Positions 1 through 9,014 of a DNA stretch of 10,824 nt are shown in pieces. Below the pieces are notes generated by a model. It saw nothing but the letters and a program-made list of their open reading frames with translations. It did not search any database and was not told the origin of the DNA. Origin of the DNA: Acidobacteriota bacterium (GTDB taxonomy: Bacteria; Acidobacteriota; Terriglobia; Terriglobales; Acidobacteriaceae). The translations under genes and the position numbers were made by a program. The stretch covers positions 1 through 10,824 of the forward strand of contig JAJXUS010000028.1 of assembly GCA_021782675.1 (NCBI GenBank), given 5' to 3'. How positions within the stretch are numbered: the first letter of the stretch is position 1; each line of letters opens with the position of its first letter.

Positions 1-4
1 GTCG

Positions 5-1069
<1,065 letters not shown>

Positions 1070-1443
1070 TCGACCTGCGAAACACTGGTATTGGGATTGG
1101 CTTCGATTCTACATTGTAAAACCACGGCCGCCCGCGATTTGCGGCCATGCGCAGGAGGGGGAATCGCCAAAGATATGTATCCAGGCGGGTCTGGGCCGTG
1201 CCACTCTGGGTCCATCAGGCAGGGGTTCGCGCGCAATCCACGGGGTCTCAGGGCTGGCTCCGGAGCGACGACCCTACGATCCCGCTCGTCCGATTTGCCC
1301 CCGGGGCAGCGATATCCAATCCTGCGGCGATCATTTACTCTGGTTGGTTCCGAGTTGGCGGCTTGCGTACGCCTGTACCCTGCCTGTGACCCGCGACATG
1401 CCTTTCGGCGAAGCATCAGACCGGTTCGCCGCCCGGAGTTATC
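1070..1443. other. 374-base divergent intergenic region (mreB / aldehyde dehydrogenase)
   Basis: This gap must hold the start signals of two divergent genes. On the minus strand a TACAAT (plus 1113-1118) resembles a -10 box, about 44 bases before the mreB ATG, but it has no convincing -35. A six-base inverted repeat (GGCCGC at 1126-1131, GCGGCC at 1141-1146) lies just upstream of it and could be an operator or chance in GC-rich DNA. On the plus strand GGAG at 1435-1438 is the ribosome site of the dehydrogenase. I found no clear plus-strand promoter, tRNA or riboswitch. The plus-strand frame starting at ATG 1175 stays open to TGA 1445-1447, but its product (rich in Arg, Gly, Ser and Pro) looks like translated non-coding DNA. 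Confidence 0.5.
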
Positions 1444-1446
1444 GTG
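1435..1446 (+). promoter_or_regulatory. Ribosome binding site and GTG start of the aldehyde dehydrogenase
   Basis: GGAG (1435-1438) sits five bases before GTG (1444-1446), a normal Shine-Dalgarno spacing. It supports the non-ATG start. No in-frame ATG gives a better N-terminus, and the family's N-terminal motif (NLIGGHW) follows about 20 codons later. Confidence 0.7.
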
Positions 1447-2973
1447 AAAGCCTCGAAGCCTAAAGCCTCATCCAGCACAACGACGAAGCATAACTACCTG
1501 AACCTGATCGGCGGCCACTGGCAGCCCGCCGCCGGCGGCGCCACATTTAAAAACCGTAACCCAGCGGACACCTCCGACCTGGTGGGCACGTTTCCCGCAT
1601 CAACCGTCAAGGATGTGGATGCAGCCGTCCGCGCCGCCCGCGAAGCCTTCAAAACCTGGCGCCTGACGCCCGCGCCAAAGCGCGCCGAGATCCTGTACCG
1701 CACTGGCACACTGCTCGCCGAGCGCAAAGAAGAGTATGCCCGTCTGATGACGCGCGAGATGGGTAAGGTGCTGGATGAAACCCGCGGCGACGTGCAGGAG
1801 GCCATCGACACAGCTTTTTACATGGCCGGCGAAGGCCGCCGGATGTTCGGGCAGACAACGCCCTCGGAGCTGCAGAGCAAATTTGCGATGAGCGTACGGA
1901 TGCCTGTCGGCGTCATCGGCATGATTGCGCCATGGAACTTCCCCATGGCCATTCCATCGTGGAAGCTATTCCCTGCGCTGGTCTGCGGCAATGCGTGCGT
2001 CATAAAGCCGGCGGAAGATACCCCGCTCTCGACCCTGAACCTGGTGCAGACGCTGATGGATGCCGGGCTGCCGCCGGGGGTGGTCAACATCGTCTTCGGT
2101 TTTGGGCCGGAGGCCGGTGCGCCTCTGGTGGAACATCCTGGAGTGGACGCGGTCAGCTTCACCGGATCCAGCGAAGTGGGCCGCATGGTTGGGCAGACCG
2201 CCGCCGGGCTCTTCAAACCCTGTTCGCTCGAGATGGGCGGAAAAAACGCCATGATCGTCATGGACGACGCGGATCTGAATCTCGCCGTTGAAGGCGCGTT
2301 GTGGGGCGCATTCGGGACCACCGGCCAGCGCTGCACCGCAACCAGCCGCATTCTGCTGCACAAGAAGATTGCCGGAAAATTTACTCGCGAACTGGTAAAG
2401 GCGGCTGAGAAGCTGCGCGTGGGCAACGGCCTGAACGACGGCGTGCAGATGGGCCCGCAGGTAAACCAGCAGCAGGTGGAGACCAGCGAGCGCTATATCA
2501 AGATTGCGCGTGAGGATGGTGCGACGCTCGAAACCGGCGGCAAGCGTCTGACCGGAAAAGCCCACGCCAATGGATACTTCTTTGCTCCGACGATCTTCAG
2601 CGGCGTGAAATCGAAGATGCGCATCGCGCAGGAAGAGGTCTTTGGGCCGGTGGTTGCGCTGCTGGAGTTCAAGAGTTTTGAGGAAGCGGTCGAGATCGCC
2701 AACGGCATCTCGTATGGGCTTTCCACCTCCATCTACACGCGCGATGTAAACCGAGCGTACCGCGCCATGCGGGATCTTGAAGCAGGCATCACCTACGTGA
2801 ACGCTCCAACAATCGGGGCGGAGGTGCATCTGCCATTCGGCGGGGTCAGGAAGACGGGAAACGGTCATCGCGAAGGTGGGACCACAGCGCTCGACTTCTA
2901 CACCACATGGAAGGCCGTCTACGTGGACTACTCGGAACGGCTGCAGCGTGCACAGATCGATACCGGCGAGTAG
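1444..2973 (+). CDS. NAD(P)+-dependent aldehyde dehydrogenase (ALDH superfamily)
   Basis: This enzyme oxidises an aldehyde to the carboxylic acid with NAD+ or NADP+ in the cytoplasm. The 509-residue product is full length for the family. Visible motifs are: PWNFP with the oxyanion Asn N165; the cofactor-binding K188 in [15 protein letters not shown] (239-246) of the Rossmann fold; general base E263 in LEMGGKN; nucleophile C297 in GQRCTATS; and the EEVFGP motif (397-402). The C-terminal part ([10 protein letters not shown] then a TGNGHREGG stretch) resembles alpha-ketoglutaric semialdehyde and related semialdehyde dehydrogenases such as B. subtilis YcbD. The substrate is therefore uncertain, and succinate- or aminoadipate-semialdehyde are also possible. 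It starts with GTG behind GGAG. Alanine dehydrogenase follows 79 bases downstream on the same strand, so cotranscription is possible. Confidence 0.93.
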   Translation: MKASKPKASSSTTTKHNYLNLIGGHWQPAAGGATFKNRNPADTSDLVGTFPASTVKDVDAAVRAAREAFKTWRLTPAPKRAEILYRTGTLLAERKEEYARLMTREMGKVLDETRGDVQEAIDTAFYMAGEGRRMFGQTTPSELQSKFAMSVRMPVGVIGMIAPWNFPMAIPSWKLFPALVCGNACVIKPAEDTPLSTLNLVQTLMDAGLPPGVVNIVFGFGPEAGAPLVEHPGVDAVSFTGSSEVGRMVGQTAAGLFKPCSLEMGGKNAMIVMDDADLNLAVEGALWGAFGTTGQRCTATSRILLHKKIAGKFTRELVKAAEKLRVGNGLNDGVQMGPQVNQQQVETSERYIKIAREDGATLETGGKRLTGKAHANGYFFAPTIFSGVKSKMRIAQEEVFGPVVALLEFKSFEEAVEIANGISYGLSTSIYTRDVNRAYRAMRDLEAGITYVNAPTIGAEVHLPFGGVRKTGNGHREGGTTALDFYTTWKAVYVDYSERLQRAQIDTGE

Positions 2974-2985
2974 ATGCAGCACAAA

Positions 2986-3026
2986 ACCCGGCGGCCGGGT
3001 GCGCAGTGCCAGCGCATAAATGCGCT
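2986..3026 (+). promoter_or_regulatory. Two short inverted repeats upstream of ald
   Basis: The 79-base gap before ald holds two palindromes. The first (2986-3000) is ACCCGG-CGG-CCGGGT, a six-base stem. The second (3011-3026) is a perfect AGCGCAT-AA-ATGCGCT, with seven-base arms and two central bases, ending 27 bases before the ald ATG. Neither is followed by a T-run on the plus strand, so they do not look like a terminator for the upstream gene. The second has the geometry of a dimeric regulator's operator, and ald genes are often controlled by such regulators. Function is inferred from position only. It could equally be a leader hairpin. Confidence 0.3.
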
Positions 3027-3041
3027 TCAGGAATTTCAACC

Positions 3042-3055
3042 GAGGACTAAGGATG
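3042..3055 (+). promoter_or_regulatory. ald: Ribosome binding site fixing the ald start
   Basis: GAGG (3042-3045) lies seven bases before ATG 3053-3055. This favours that start over an in-frame ATG at 3020, which lies inside the upstream palindrome and would add eleven residues ([11 protein letters not shown]) absent from the family. The start at 3053 gives the canonical MIIGVPKE N-terminus. Confidence 0.75.
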
Positions 3056-4168
3056 ATTATTGGCGTACCAAAGGAAGTAAAGGATCACGAGAGCCGCGTG
3101 GGCGTCACGCCCGCCGGCGTCAAGTCGCTGGTGGAAGCGGGTCATAAAGTTCTGGTGGAAACGCGCGCGGGTGATCTCTCGGCGTTCCCGGACGACGAAT
3201 ATCAGTCTGCGGGCGCAGAGATTGTGGGCTCCGCGTATGACGTGTGGCGCCTTGCCGACATGGTCGTCAAGGTAAAAGAGCCCATCGAGAAGGAATACAG
3301 CCACTTCCGCGAGGGGCTGGTGCTGTTCACGTATCTGCATCTGGCGCCGCTGCCTGCGCTGACGGAACGGTTGCTGGAGAAAAAAGTTACGGGCATCGCC
3401 TATGAAACGATTCGCGACCGGGCCGGCGCGCTGCCGCTGCTAACGCCGATGTCAGAAGTTGCGGGCCGCATGTCCGTCCAGGTTGGAGCCACCTATCTGG
3501 AAAAGGAGCATGGCGGCCGGGGCGTATTACTGGGCGGCGTTCCGGGCGTCCCTCCGGGAAATGTCTGCGTGATCGGCGGCGGCATCGTCGGTACCAACGC
3601 GGCGCGCGTGGCAATGGGAATGGGCGCGAAGGTGACGATCGTCGATCTTAATCTGAACCGCCTGCGCGAGATTGACGACACCTTTGGCGGCCGCATCGGA
3701 ACGCTGGCGTCCAACTCTTATAACGTAGCCCACGCGGTGCGCGAGGCGGACCTTGTCATTGGTGGCGTGCTGATTCCTGGTGCTGCAGCCCCAAAAATCG
3801 TCACCCGAGCAATGGTTTCAAAGATGAAGAAGGGCGCTGTGATCGTCGATGTTGCCATCGACCAGGGAGGATGCATTGAGACCGCCCGGCCCACCACGCA
3901 CAGCGACCCATCCTACGTAGTTGACGGGGTGGTGCACTATTGCGTGACCAATATGCCCGCGGCGGTGCCCAATACCTCTACGCTGGCCCTGACCAACGCG
4001 ACGTTCCCGTACGTGATGCGTATCGCGAACTCCGGCGCCAGCGCTGCCATTCAGGCAGACTCCGGGCTGCGCGAAGGTGTGAACACCTTCAACGGAACGC
4101 TGACCTGCAAGCCGGTGGCAGAGTCACAGAACAAGTCCTGGAAGCCTGCCGAGCAGATCGTGCACTAA
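3053..4168 (+). CDS. ald: Alanine dehydrogenase (NAD+, L-alanine to pyruvate and ammonia)
   Basis: Ald reversibly deaminates L-alanine to pyruvate and ammonium with NAD+, linking amino-acid nitrogen to central carbon in the cytoplasm. The 371-residue product matches the family's usual length. Active-site residues fall at the numbers known from the Mycobacterium enzyme: R15 (ESRVGVTP), K75 (VKVKEPI), H96 (TYLHLAP) and D270 (VDVAIDQGG). The Rossmann [10 protein letters not shown] (175-184) and D198 at the end of the second strand point to NAD rather than NADP. The start at 3053 was chosen from GAGG spacing and the family N-terminus. The gene follows the aldehyde dehydrogenase by 79 bases and ends 15 bases before a strong terminator. 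A pair of inverted repeats upstream may regulate it. Apart from the substrate of its neighbour, nothing is doubtful. Confidence 0.97.
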   Translation: MIIGVPKEVKDHESRVGVTPAGVKSLVEAGHKVLVETRAGDLSAFPDDEYQSAGAEIVGSAYDVWRLADMVVKVKEPIEKEYSHFREGLVLFTYLHLAPLPALTERLLEKKVTGIAYETIRDRAGALPLLTPMSEVAGRMSVQVGATYLEKEHGGRGVLLGGVPGVPPGNVCVIGGGIVGTNAARVAMGMGAKVTIVDLNLNRLREIDDTFGGRIGTLASNSYNVAHAVREADLVIGGVLIPGAAAPKIVTRAMVSKMKKGAVIVDVAIDQGGCIETARPTTHSDPSYVVDGVVHYCVTNMPAAVPNTSTLALTNATFPYVMRIANSGASAAIQADSGLREGVNTFNGTLTCKPVAESQNKSWKPAEQIVH

Positions 4169-4183
4169 CGGGTGTCACATAAT

Positions 4184-4220
4184 GCAAAAAATCCCCCGCG
4201 CGCTGGCGGGGGATTTTTGC
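4184..4220. terminator. Bidirectional Rho-independent terminator between convergent genes
   Basis: The stem TCCCCCGC (4192-4199) pairs perfectly with GCGGGGGA (4206-4213) around a six-base loop. An A6 run precedes it and a T5 run follows, so both strands show a GC stem followed by a U-tract. It lies 15 bases after the ald stop and 12 bases beyond the stop of the leftward lipoprotein gene, so it can end both transcripts. Confidence 0.92.
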
Positions 4221-4232
4221 TTGCCCGGCGGG

Positions 4233-5207
4233 CTATCGCCGGATCGTCACATCCTGATCCAGACGGAAGGTCAAAATGGATTCCGCCGGCAGCACCAGGT
4301 CGTGATTGCCGGTAAAAGCGCTGCCTGCCGCGCCCCCGCCGCCACCCAGCAGTCCGCCGATCAGCGCGCCCTTGCCGCCGCCCGCCAGTCCGCCAATCAG
4401 CGCGCCCAGACCTGCGCCGCCGCCGGTCAGCAGCAGAGACCGCTTGCCCTTACCCGCCTCAACACGCTCCACGCGGCTCGTCCGCACGGGGTAGGTGCGG
4501 CCATCGGCGCGAACACTATCCAGCCGTACGGCAAGCACGGCCTGGCCCTTGAACCGGCCCTGCGACTTGGCTTCAATCACCGTTCCACTCGCCCGTGCAC
4601 CGGAGCGGATGATGGTCTGGCCGTTGACGCGCACCGGGCTGACAACCGTTCCGGAAAATGGATCGCCCGTCTGACTGTTTTTTGTGGAGAGTGTCTGCGC
4701 CAATTGCACGCGGATCGTAGTTCCTGCCGGAATCACGATCGGCTGCGCCATGCCTGACTGCGGAGGCGGTCCAGATCCATAGGAAGACGACGGCGGCGGC
4801 GGATAGCCTCCTCCCTGTTGCGGCGGCGGCGGGCCAGCCTGTTGCTGGGGCGGCGGCGGCGCGGTGGAGAAGCTCTGGATCGGCTGGCCGTTCATCATGG
4901 CGCTACCGGAGTTACCACCCGTCGCCAGATCGTTGACGACCGTCTTGACACCCTTCACGTGGGATGCGTCGTTGCTGGCCAGTTCCCGCGAGCCCTGACC
5001 GCTCACGTTGCCGGTGAGGGTAACAGTTCCATTGCTGGCGGACACGGCGATCTGCTGGCCCTGCAGCGCCGGGTCGGCGGCAATCTGCTTCTGCACGCTG
5101 GCGGCGAGCTGAGAGTCTGTAGGCTTGCTGCTGCATCCCAGCATCAGGAGGCCGCTGAGGCAGCTTAGGGCAAAAAAGGAGTGGGAGAATCGATTCGTTC
5201 GCTTCAT
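4233..5207 (-). CDS. BON-domain lipoprotein with proline-rich linker and glycine zipper
   Basis: The 324-residue product is probably an envelope lipoprotein of unknown function. Residues 1-25 form a signal peptide (KR, hydrophobic core, then LLMLGC with the likely lipid-bearing C25); M and L before GC make the lipobox slightly atypical. Residues 31-96 are a BON domain (TDSQLAASVQKQI, then VTLTGNVSG), a module associated with phospholipid or envelope binding. Residues 116-150 are a Pro/Gln/Gly/Ser-rich linker. Residues 157-250 look like a beta-rich domain (IPAGTTIRVQL, then RSGARASGTV). Residues 262-300 are a Gly/Ala-rich zipper (GALIGGLAGGGKGALIGG) that could cross or pack against a membrane. 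ATG 5205-5207 was chosen over an upstream in-frame ATG at 5291 because GGAGGG precedes it and the signal peptide starts there. It is divergent from the kinase gene. Confidence 0.85.
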   Translation of the reverse strand: MKRTNRFSHSFFALSCLSGLLMLGCSSKPTDSQLAASVQKQIAADPALQGQQIAVSASNGTVTLTGNVSGQGSRELASNDASHVKGVKTVVNDLATGGNSGSAMMNGQPIQSFSTAPPPPQQQAGPPPPQQGGGYPPPPSSSYGSGPPPQSGMAQPIVIPAGTTIRVQLAQTLSTKNSQTGDPFSGTVVSPVRVNGQTIIRSGARASGTVIEAKSQGRFKGQAVLAVRLDSVRADGRTYPVRTSRVERVEAGKGKRSLLLTGGGAGLGALIGGLAGGGKGALIGGLLGGGGGAAGSAFTGNHDLVLPAESILTFRLDQDVTIRR

Positions 5208-5216
5208 AGTCCCTCC
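5205..5216 (-). promoter_or_regulatory. Strong ribosome binding site deciding the lipoprotein start
   Basis: On the minus strand GGAGGG (plus 5211-5216) precedes ATG (5205-5207) by three bases. It places the N-terminus at MKRTNRFSH, directly in front of the hydrophobic signal segment. The longer frame from 5291 would bury the signal peptide behind 28 residues. Confidence 0.75.
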
Positions 5217-5292
5217 GGGGGCAGGTTCCTTGAATTCCAGCCACGTGTCAAGCAAGAAGTCCGGGCAGGCCGGCGAGCGCCTCACAGACACC

Positions 5293-5298
5293 TATAAT
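5293..5298 (+). promoter_or_regulatory. Candidate -10 box (TATAAT) of the kinase-regulator operon
   Basis: A perfect TATAAT lies 63 bases before the kinase ATG, in the gap between divergent genes. No good -35 hexamer is found 16 to 18 bases upstream (the region is CCGGCG-like), so an activator or a different sigma factor would be needed. The call rests on the -10 match and location only. Confidence 0.35.
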
Positions 5299-5361
5299 GC
5301 TGCCAGAGGCCCGCCGCATCCGCGCTTCCAGTGGATCGCGCGACCGGGCGCTCCCTGCGAA

Positions 5362-7620
5362 ATGGGAACCAGTACCAATCGGCGGACTGCGGTGGTAGTG
5401 CTGGGCTCCCTCGCGCTGCTCGTCCTCTTGCTTTTGTTGGCGGAAAACTCCTTCAATCTTAAGTTCCTCTCGCCCCAGAGCACCAGCTCCATTTTGTTCT
5501 TTACCGCACTTTCCGGTCTCAGCTTTCTACTCTTCCTCACGCTGCTTGTCCTGCTGCTGCGCAACATCCTCAAGCTGTATGCCAGCGGACAGAGCCGCGT
5601 TTTAGGTTCGCGGCTGCGCACCCGCATGTTGCTTGGCGCGCTCCTGCTGTCGGTCGCTCCCGCCATTTTCATGCTGTTTTTTAACTACCTGTTGATGAAC
5701 CGTTCCATCGACCGGTGGTTTTCGCAGCCCGTGGTAAGGCTGCGCGACGACTCGATGCGGATCGCCCTGGAGATGGCGCAGTATGCCTCCGCCAACGCCC
5801 GTGCGGAAGCCGAATCGATCGCTGCCGAGCCCGACCTGGCAGCGCCACAACTCGCCGCGCCCATACCCCCGGAGATCTTCCAGCGCCATCGGGTCACACT
5901 GCAGGGCGGCTTTGTTTTCGTCTTCCGCGGCGGCACACTGCTCGATAGCTACCAGCCCCCCGCGGACCACGGCCCCATCCGTATCATCTCCGGACTGCGG
6001 GCCGTTGATCTGCCGGAGAGTGCGCAGGGCCAGAGCGTTGCACAACTGGTGCTTCGCGCGGCCGGCCGGGCTGACGACCCTGTGCTGCACGTCGGGGATA
6101 TGGCCTACGCGCTGGGCCGCGCAATGGCTCCCGGCGGCCGCGTCATCATCGTCGGCATGCCGCTGTCGGTCGATGTGGCGTCGGCCATGGCGCAGATTGA
6201 GGGTGGCACGAACCGCTACTGGGGCCTGATCCGCGCCCGGCGACGCGTGCGGCAGACCTATTTTCTTGTACTGCTGCTGCTCACCGGGCTGACGCTGTTC
6301 GTGAGCAGCTGGCTGGCGCTGTTCGTCTCCAAGCAGGTGACGCGCCCCGTCGAGGCGCTGGCCGATGCCATGGACGCGATGGCGTCCGGCGATTACGGCA
6401 CCCGGGTGGACGTTGACGCGGGCGGCGAGCTCGGCGAGCTGGTGCATTCGTTTAATCACATGGCTACCGACCTTGACACCAGCCGCATCAAGCTGGAGGA
6501 GTCGACCGATCAACTATCCGCTGCCAACTTATCGCTCGACGAGCGGCGCCGCGAACTGGAAACTGTGCTCGAGACCATCCCGAGCGGCGTGGCGACACTG
6601 GATAGGGATCTGCATATTGTCCGCGTCAATCGCGCCTTTCAGGATATGTTCGATCCTTCGGGCGAGCGTTCGCTGGAGGGATCGGCGCTACCGTCGCTGT
6701 TTCCTGCGGAGGCCGCGACGGAGATCGCGCGCGTCCTGCGCCGCAGCCGCCGCCTGCCTTCGGCTTCAATCGAGCTGGAAACCAGCAGCGCCGGCGGTCC
6801 GCTGCATCTGATGCTTACGGCCGCGGAGATGCGTGGATCGCTGCCCGGCTACCTGGTGGTGCTGGATAACGTGACCGACGTCCTTCGCGCACAGAAGCAG
6901 ATGGCCTGGAAAGAGGTGGCGCAGCGGGTCGCGCACGAGATCAAAAACCCTCTTACGCCCATCGCACTCTCTGCCGAACGCATTGAGCGGCATCTGGAGC
7001 GGGGAACCTTTGCGGGCTCAGCCGAAAGCCTGCGGAGCGCGACCGGAATTATCCGCTCCTCCGTGGAGACGCTGCGCCGGCTGGTGGACCAGTTTGCCGC
7101 CCTTGCGGATTTTCCTGCATCGCGCCCGGAGCCGACCGATCTAAACCAGGTGGTGACAGCCGCGCTCGCGCTGTTTGAAGGCCGGCTCGAGGGTATCGAC
7201 ATTTTTCTGGATCTTGCTCCCGATCTGCCTCCGGTGCTGGCTGACGCCAGCGGCATGCAGCGGGCCATCAGCAACCTTATCGACAACGCCGCTGAAGCGA
7301 TGCAGCAGAGCCTGGTAAAACGGCTCAGCGTGACCACGGGTCTTGGCACCTCGCAAAAGATGGCGGAGATCGTCATCGCCGACACGGGGCACGGCATCTC
7401 CGATGACACCCGCGAACGGCTCTTTCTCCCCTTCTTCTCAACGCGGCGCCGCGGAACCGGCCTGGGGCTTTCCATCGCTGCGAAGATTATTCAGGAGCAC
7501 CAAGGCACGGTGCGTGTTGAAAAGAACTCCCCCTCCGGAACGCGATTCATCATCGAACTGCCACTGGCGGAGCCAGCCATGCTGCGCGCGGAGGAGACAG
7601 GGAGCGCAGCTGCTCGATGA
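5362..7620 (+). CDS. ntrY: NtrY-type membrane sensor histidine kinase
   Basis: This kinase senses a signal at the membrane and passes phosphate to the regulator encoded directly after it. The 752-residue product has three N-terminal membrane segments (about 9-27, 44-67, 89-111), an extracytoplasmic region (about 112-298), a fourth membrane segment (300-322), a HAMP domain (324-378), a PAS domain (about 398-510), a HisKA domain with phosphorylated H525 (AHEIKNPLTP) and an ATPase domain: N-box N642, G1 DTGHG (674-678), F-box LPFFS, G2 GTGLG (698-702). Three membrane segments before the sensor, with GSRLRTRMLLG and RSIDRWFS around the third, are typical of NtrY. The only plausible ATG is at 5362. 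No Shine-Dalgarno sequence is seen. The stop overlaps the next start (ATGA). Its ligand cannot be read from the sequence. NtrY homologues are linked to nitrogen, redox and envelope responses. Confidence 0.9.
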   Translation: MGTSTNRRTAVVVLGSLALLVLLLLLAENSFNLKFLSPQSTSSILFFTALSGLSFLLFLTLLVLLLRNILKLYASGQSRVLGSRLRTRMLLGALLLSVAPAIFMLFFNYLLMNRSIDRWFSQPVVRLRDDSMRIALEMAQYASANARAEAESIAAEPDLAAPQLAAPIPPEIFQRHRVTLQGGFVFVFRGGTLLDSYQPPADHGPIRIISGLRAVDLPESAQGQSVAQLVLRAAGRADDPVLHVGDMAYALGRAMAPGGRVIIVGMPLSVDVASAMAQIEGGTNRYWGLIRARRRVRQTYFLVLLLLTGLTLFVSSWLALFVSKQVTRPVEALADAMDAMASGDYGTRVDVDAGGELGELVHSFNHMATDLDTSRIKLEESTDQLSAANLSLDERRRELETVLETIPSGVATLDRDLHIVRVNRAFQDMFDPSGERSLEGSALPSLFPAEAATEIARVLRRSRRLPSASIELETSSAGGPLHLMLTAAEMRGSLPGYLVVLDNVTDVLRAQKQMAWKEVAQRVAHEIKNPLTPIALSAERIERHLERGTFAGSAESLRSATGIIRSSVETLRRLVDQFAALADFPASRPEPTDLNQVVTAALALFEGRLEGIDIFLDLAPDLPPVLADASGMQRAISNLIDNAAEAMQQSLVKRLSVTTGLGTSQKMAEIVIADTGHGISDDTRERLFLPFFSTRRRGTGLGLSIAAKIIQEHQGTVRVEKNSPSGTRFIIELPLAEPAMLRAEETGSAAAR

Positions 7621-8972
7621 ATCATGTCTTAGTCGTTGACGATGAGCCGGACATCTGCCGGTCGCTGGAGGCAATCCTCGCCGACGAGGGCTATGCGGTG
7701 ACCACAGCCGCGACCGCGCAGGAAGCGTCCGAGCTGGTGCGCGATGCCGACTTTGACGCGGTGCTGCTGGATATCTGGCTGCCCGACCGGGACGGGCTGG
7801 AGCTGCTGAGCGAAATCCGCGCCCGGGATGCACGCCGCGCACCGGAGATTATCATCATCTCCGGCCACGGAACCATTGAGACCGCCGTTCGCGCCACCAA
7901 GCTGGGCGCGTTCGATTTCCTCGAAAAGCCGCTGTCGCTGGAACGCACGCTGATCATCGTCAAGAATGCCATCCAGGCACGCCGTCTGCGGATTGAGAAC
8001 CACGAGTTTCTGCAGCAATTGACCGCCCGCGCGCGCATCACCGGCAATAGCGTCTCCGTCAAGGCACTGCGGCAGCAGATTCGCCTGATGGCGCCTACCA
8101 ATGGCCGCGTGCTGATCTACGGCGAGTCGGGCACCGGCAAGGAGCTGATCGCTCGGGCAATGCACGCGGAAAGTGCACGCGCGGACCGCGTTTTTGTGGA
8201 GTTGAATTGCGCCGCGATTCCAGAAGACTTTATTGAGTCGGAACTGTTTGGATATCGCCACGGTGCCCTGCCCGGTGGACCGCCCGAGAAGCGCGGCACC
8301 TTTGAACGTGCAGACGGCGGCACCCTGCTGCTGGATGAAGTGGGCGACATGAGCCTGAAGACGCAGGCGAAGGTGCTGCGCGCGCTGGACGACCAGCAGT
8401 TCACACCTGTTGGCGCCGCGCATGCCATGCGCGTGGATGTCCGGCTGATCGCTGCCACCAATAAAAATCTGGAAGAAGAGATTGCCCAGGGCAATTTTCG
8501 TGAAGACCTTTTCTACCGCCTCAACGTGATTCCTTTCTATGTACCGCCGCTGCGCGAACGCAAAGAGGACATACCACTGCTGGCGCGCGAAATGCTGCGG
8601 GAATTCGGACAGCAATACGGCCGTCCACGCATCGACATTACTGAAGAAGCGCTGGAGACGCTACAGCAGCACCAGTGGCCGGGGAATGTCCGTGAACTCA
8701 AAAATGTACTGGAGCGTGTCGTCATCCTGAACCCGCAGGCGCGTCGCATCGAGCGGAAGCACCTGCCCGTACTCGCGGCGCGAACCCGGCGGCGGGGCGA
8801 GGAGTTCCCTTCGCTGCAGCAGGCACGGGAGGCCTACGAGCGGGACTACATTGCCCGCAAGCTGGAAGAGTGCCACGGCAATGTGAGCCGCGCGGCCGAG
8901 GCGCTGGGGCTGGAGCGCAGCCACCTGTACCGCAAGATGAAGGCGCTCGGGATGGCCGGCAAGGATGCCTAG
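7617..8972 (+). CDS. ntrX: NtrX-type response regulator (REC, AAA+, Fis-type HTH) with altered GAFTGA loop
   Basis: This DNA-binding regulator is the partner of the preceding kinase; the ATGA overlap implies coupled translation. The 451-residue product has a receiver domain with D8 and D9, phosphoacceptor D52 (LLDIWLPDRDG) and K104. It has an AAA+ domain with Walker A GESGTGKE (169-176), Walker B LLLDE (237-241), AATN (279-282), FREDLFYRLNV with arginine-finger candidates R295 and R301, and WPGNVREL (354-361). A C-terminal Fis-type helix-turn-helix spans about 405-445. ISGHGTIETAV in the receiver is typical of NtrX. The sigma-54 contact motif GAFTGA is replaced by GALPGG (216-221) with no length change, so classical sigma-54 activation is doubtful while ATP-binding residues remain. 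It could repress or act through the housekeeping polymerase. Confidence 0.9.
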   Translation: MNHVLVVDDEPDICRSLEAILADEGYAVTTAATAQEASELVRDADFDAVLLDIWLPDRDGLELLSEIRARDARRAPEIIIISGHGTIETAVRATKLGAFDFLEKPLSLERTLIIVKNAIQARRLRIENHEFLQQLTARARITGNSVSVKALRQQIRLMAPTNGRVLIYGESGTGKELIARAMHAESARADRVFVELNCAAIPEDFIESELFGYRHGALPGGPPEKRGTFERADGGTLLLDEVGDMSLKTQAKVLRALDDQQFTPVGAAHAMRVDVRLIAATNKNLEEEIAQGNFREDLFYRLNVIPFYVPPLRERKEDIPLLAREMLREFGQQYGRPRIDITEEALETLQQHQWPGNVRELKNVLERVVILNPQARRIERKHLPVLAARTRRRGEEFPSLQQAREAYERDYIARKLEECHGNVSRAAEALGLERSHLYRKMKALGMAGKDA

Positions 8973-9014
8973 CCGCGCCTATCGAATTTTCACCGTTGCT
9001 GTAGAGTAAGGTTC

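Noticed and set aside
1153..1177. AGGAGGGGG followed by ATG 1175 as a small gene start
   Set aside because: The spacing is about 16 bases, too long for a ribosome site, and the predicted product looks non-coding.
1966..3039. Long minus-strand open frame (357 codons) opposite the aldehyde dehydrogenase
   Set aside because: It lies antisense to a gene with all catalytic residues intact. Long shadow frames are expected from codon bias in this GC-rich DNA.
4182..4757. Plus-strand open frame opposite the lipoprotein gene
   Set aside because: It starts at the terminator and is antisense to the proline- and glycine-rich domains. Its Ala/Gln/Arg-rich product reflects the repetitive complementary codons.
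5223..5251. Minus-strand TTGACA (plus 5246-5251) as a -35 box for the lipoprotein gene
   Set aside because: At 17-base spacing the -10 position reads GAACCT, a poor match, and transcription would begin inside or next to the ribosome site.
5125..5361. Upstream extension of the kinase frame to ATG 5125
   Set aside because: It would overlap the lipoprotein signal region and add 79 residues without homology-like features. The TATAAT at 5293 and the membrane segment starting near 5386 favour ATG 5362.
7629..8615. Minus-strand open frame (328 codons) opposite the response regulator
   Set aside because: The sense strand encodes an intact REC-AAA+-HTH protein. The antisense product has no recognisable domain.
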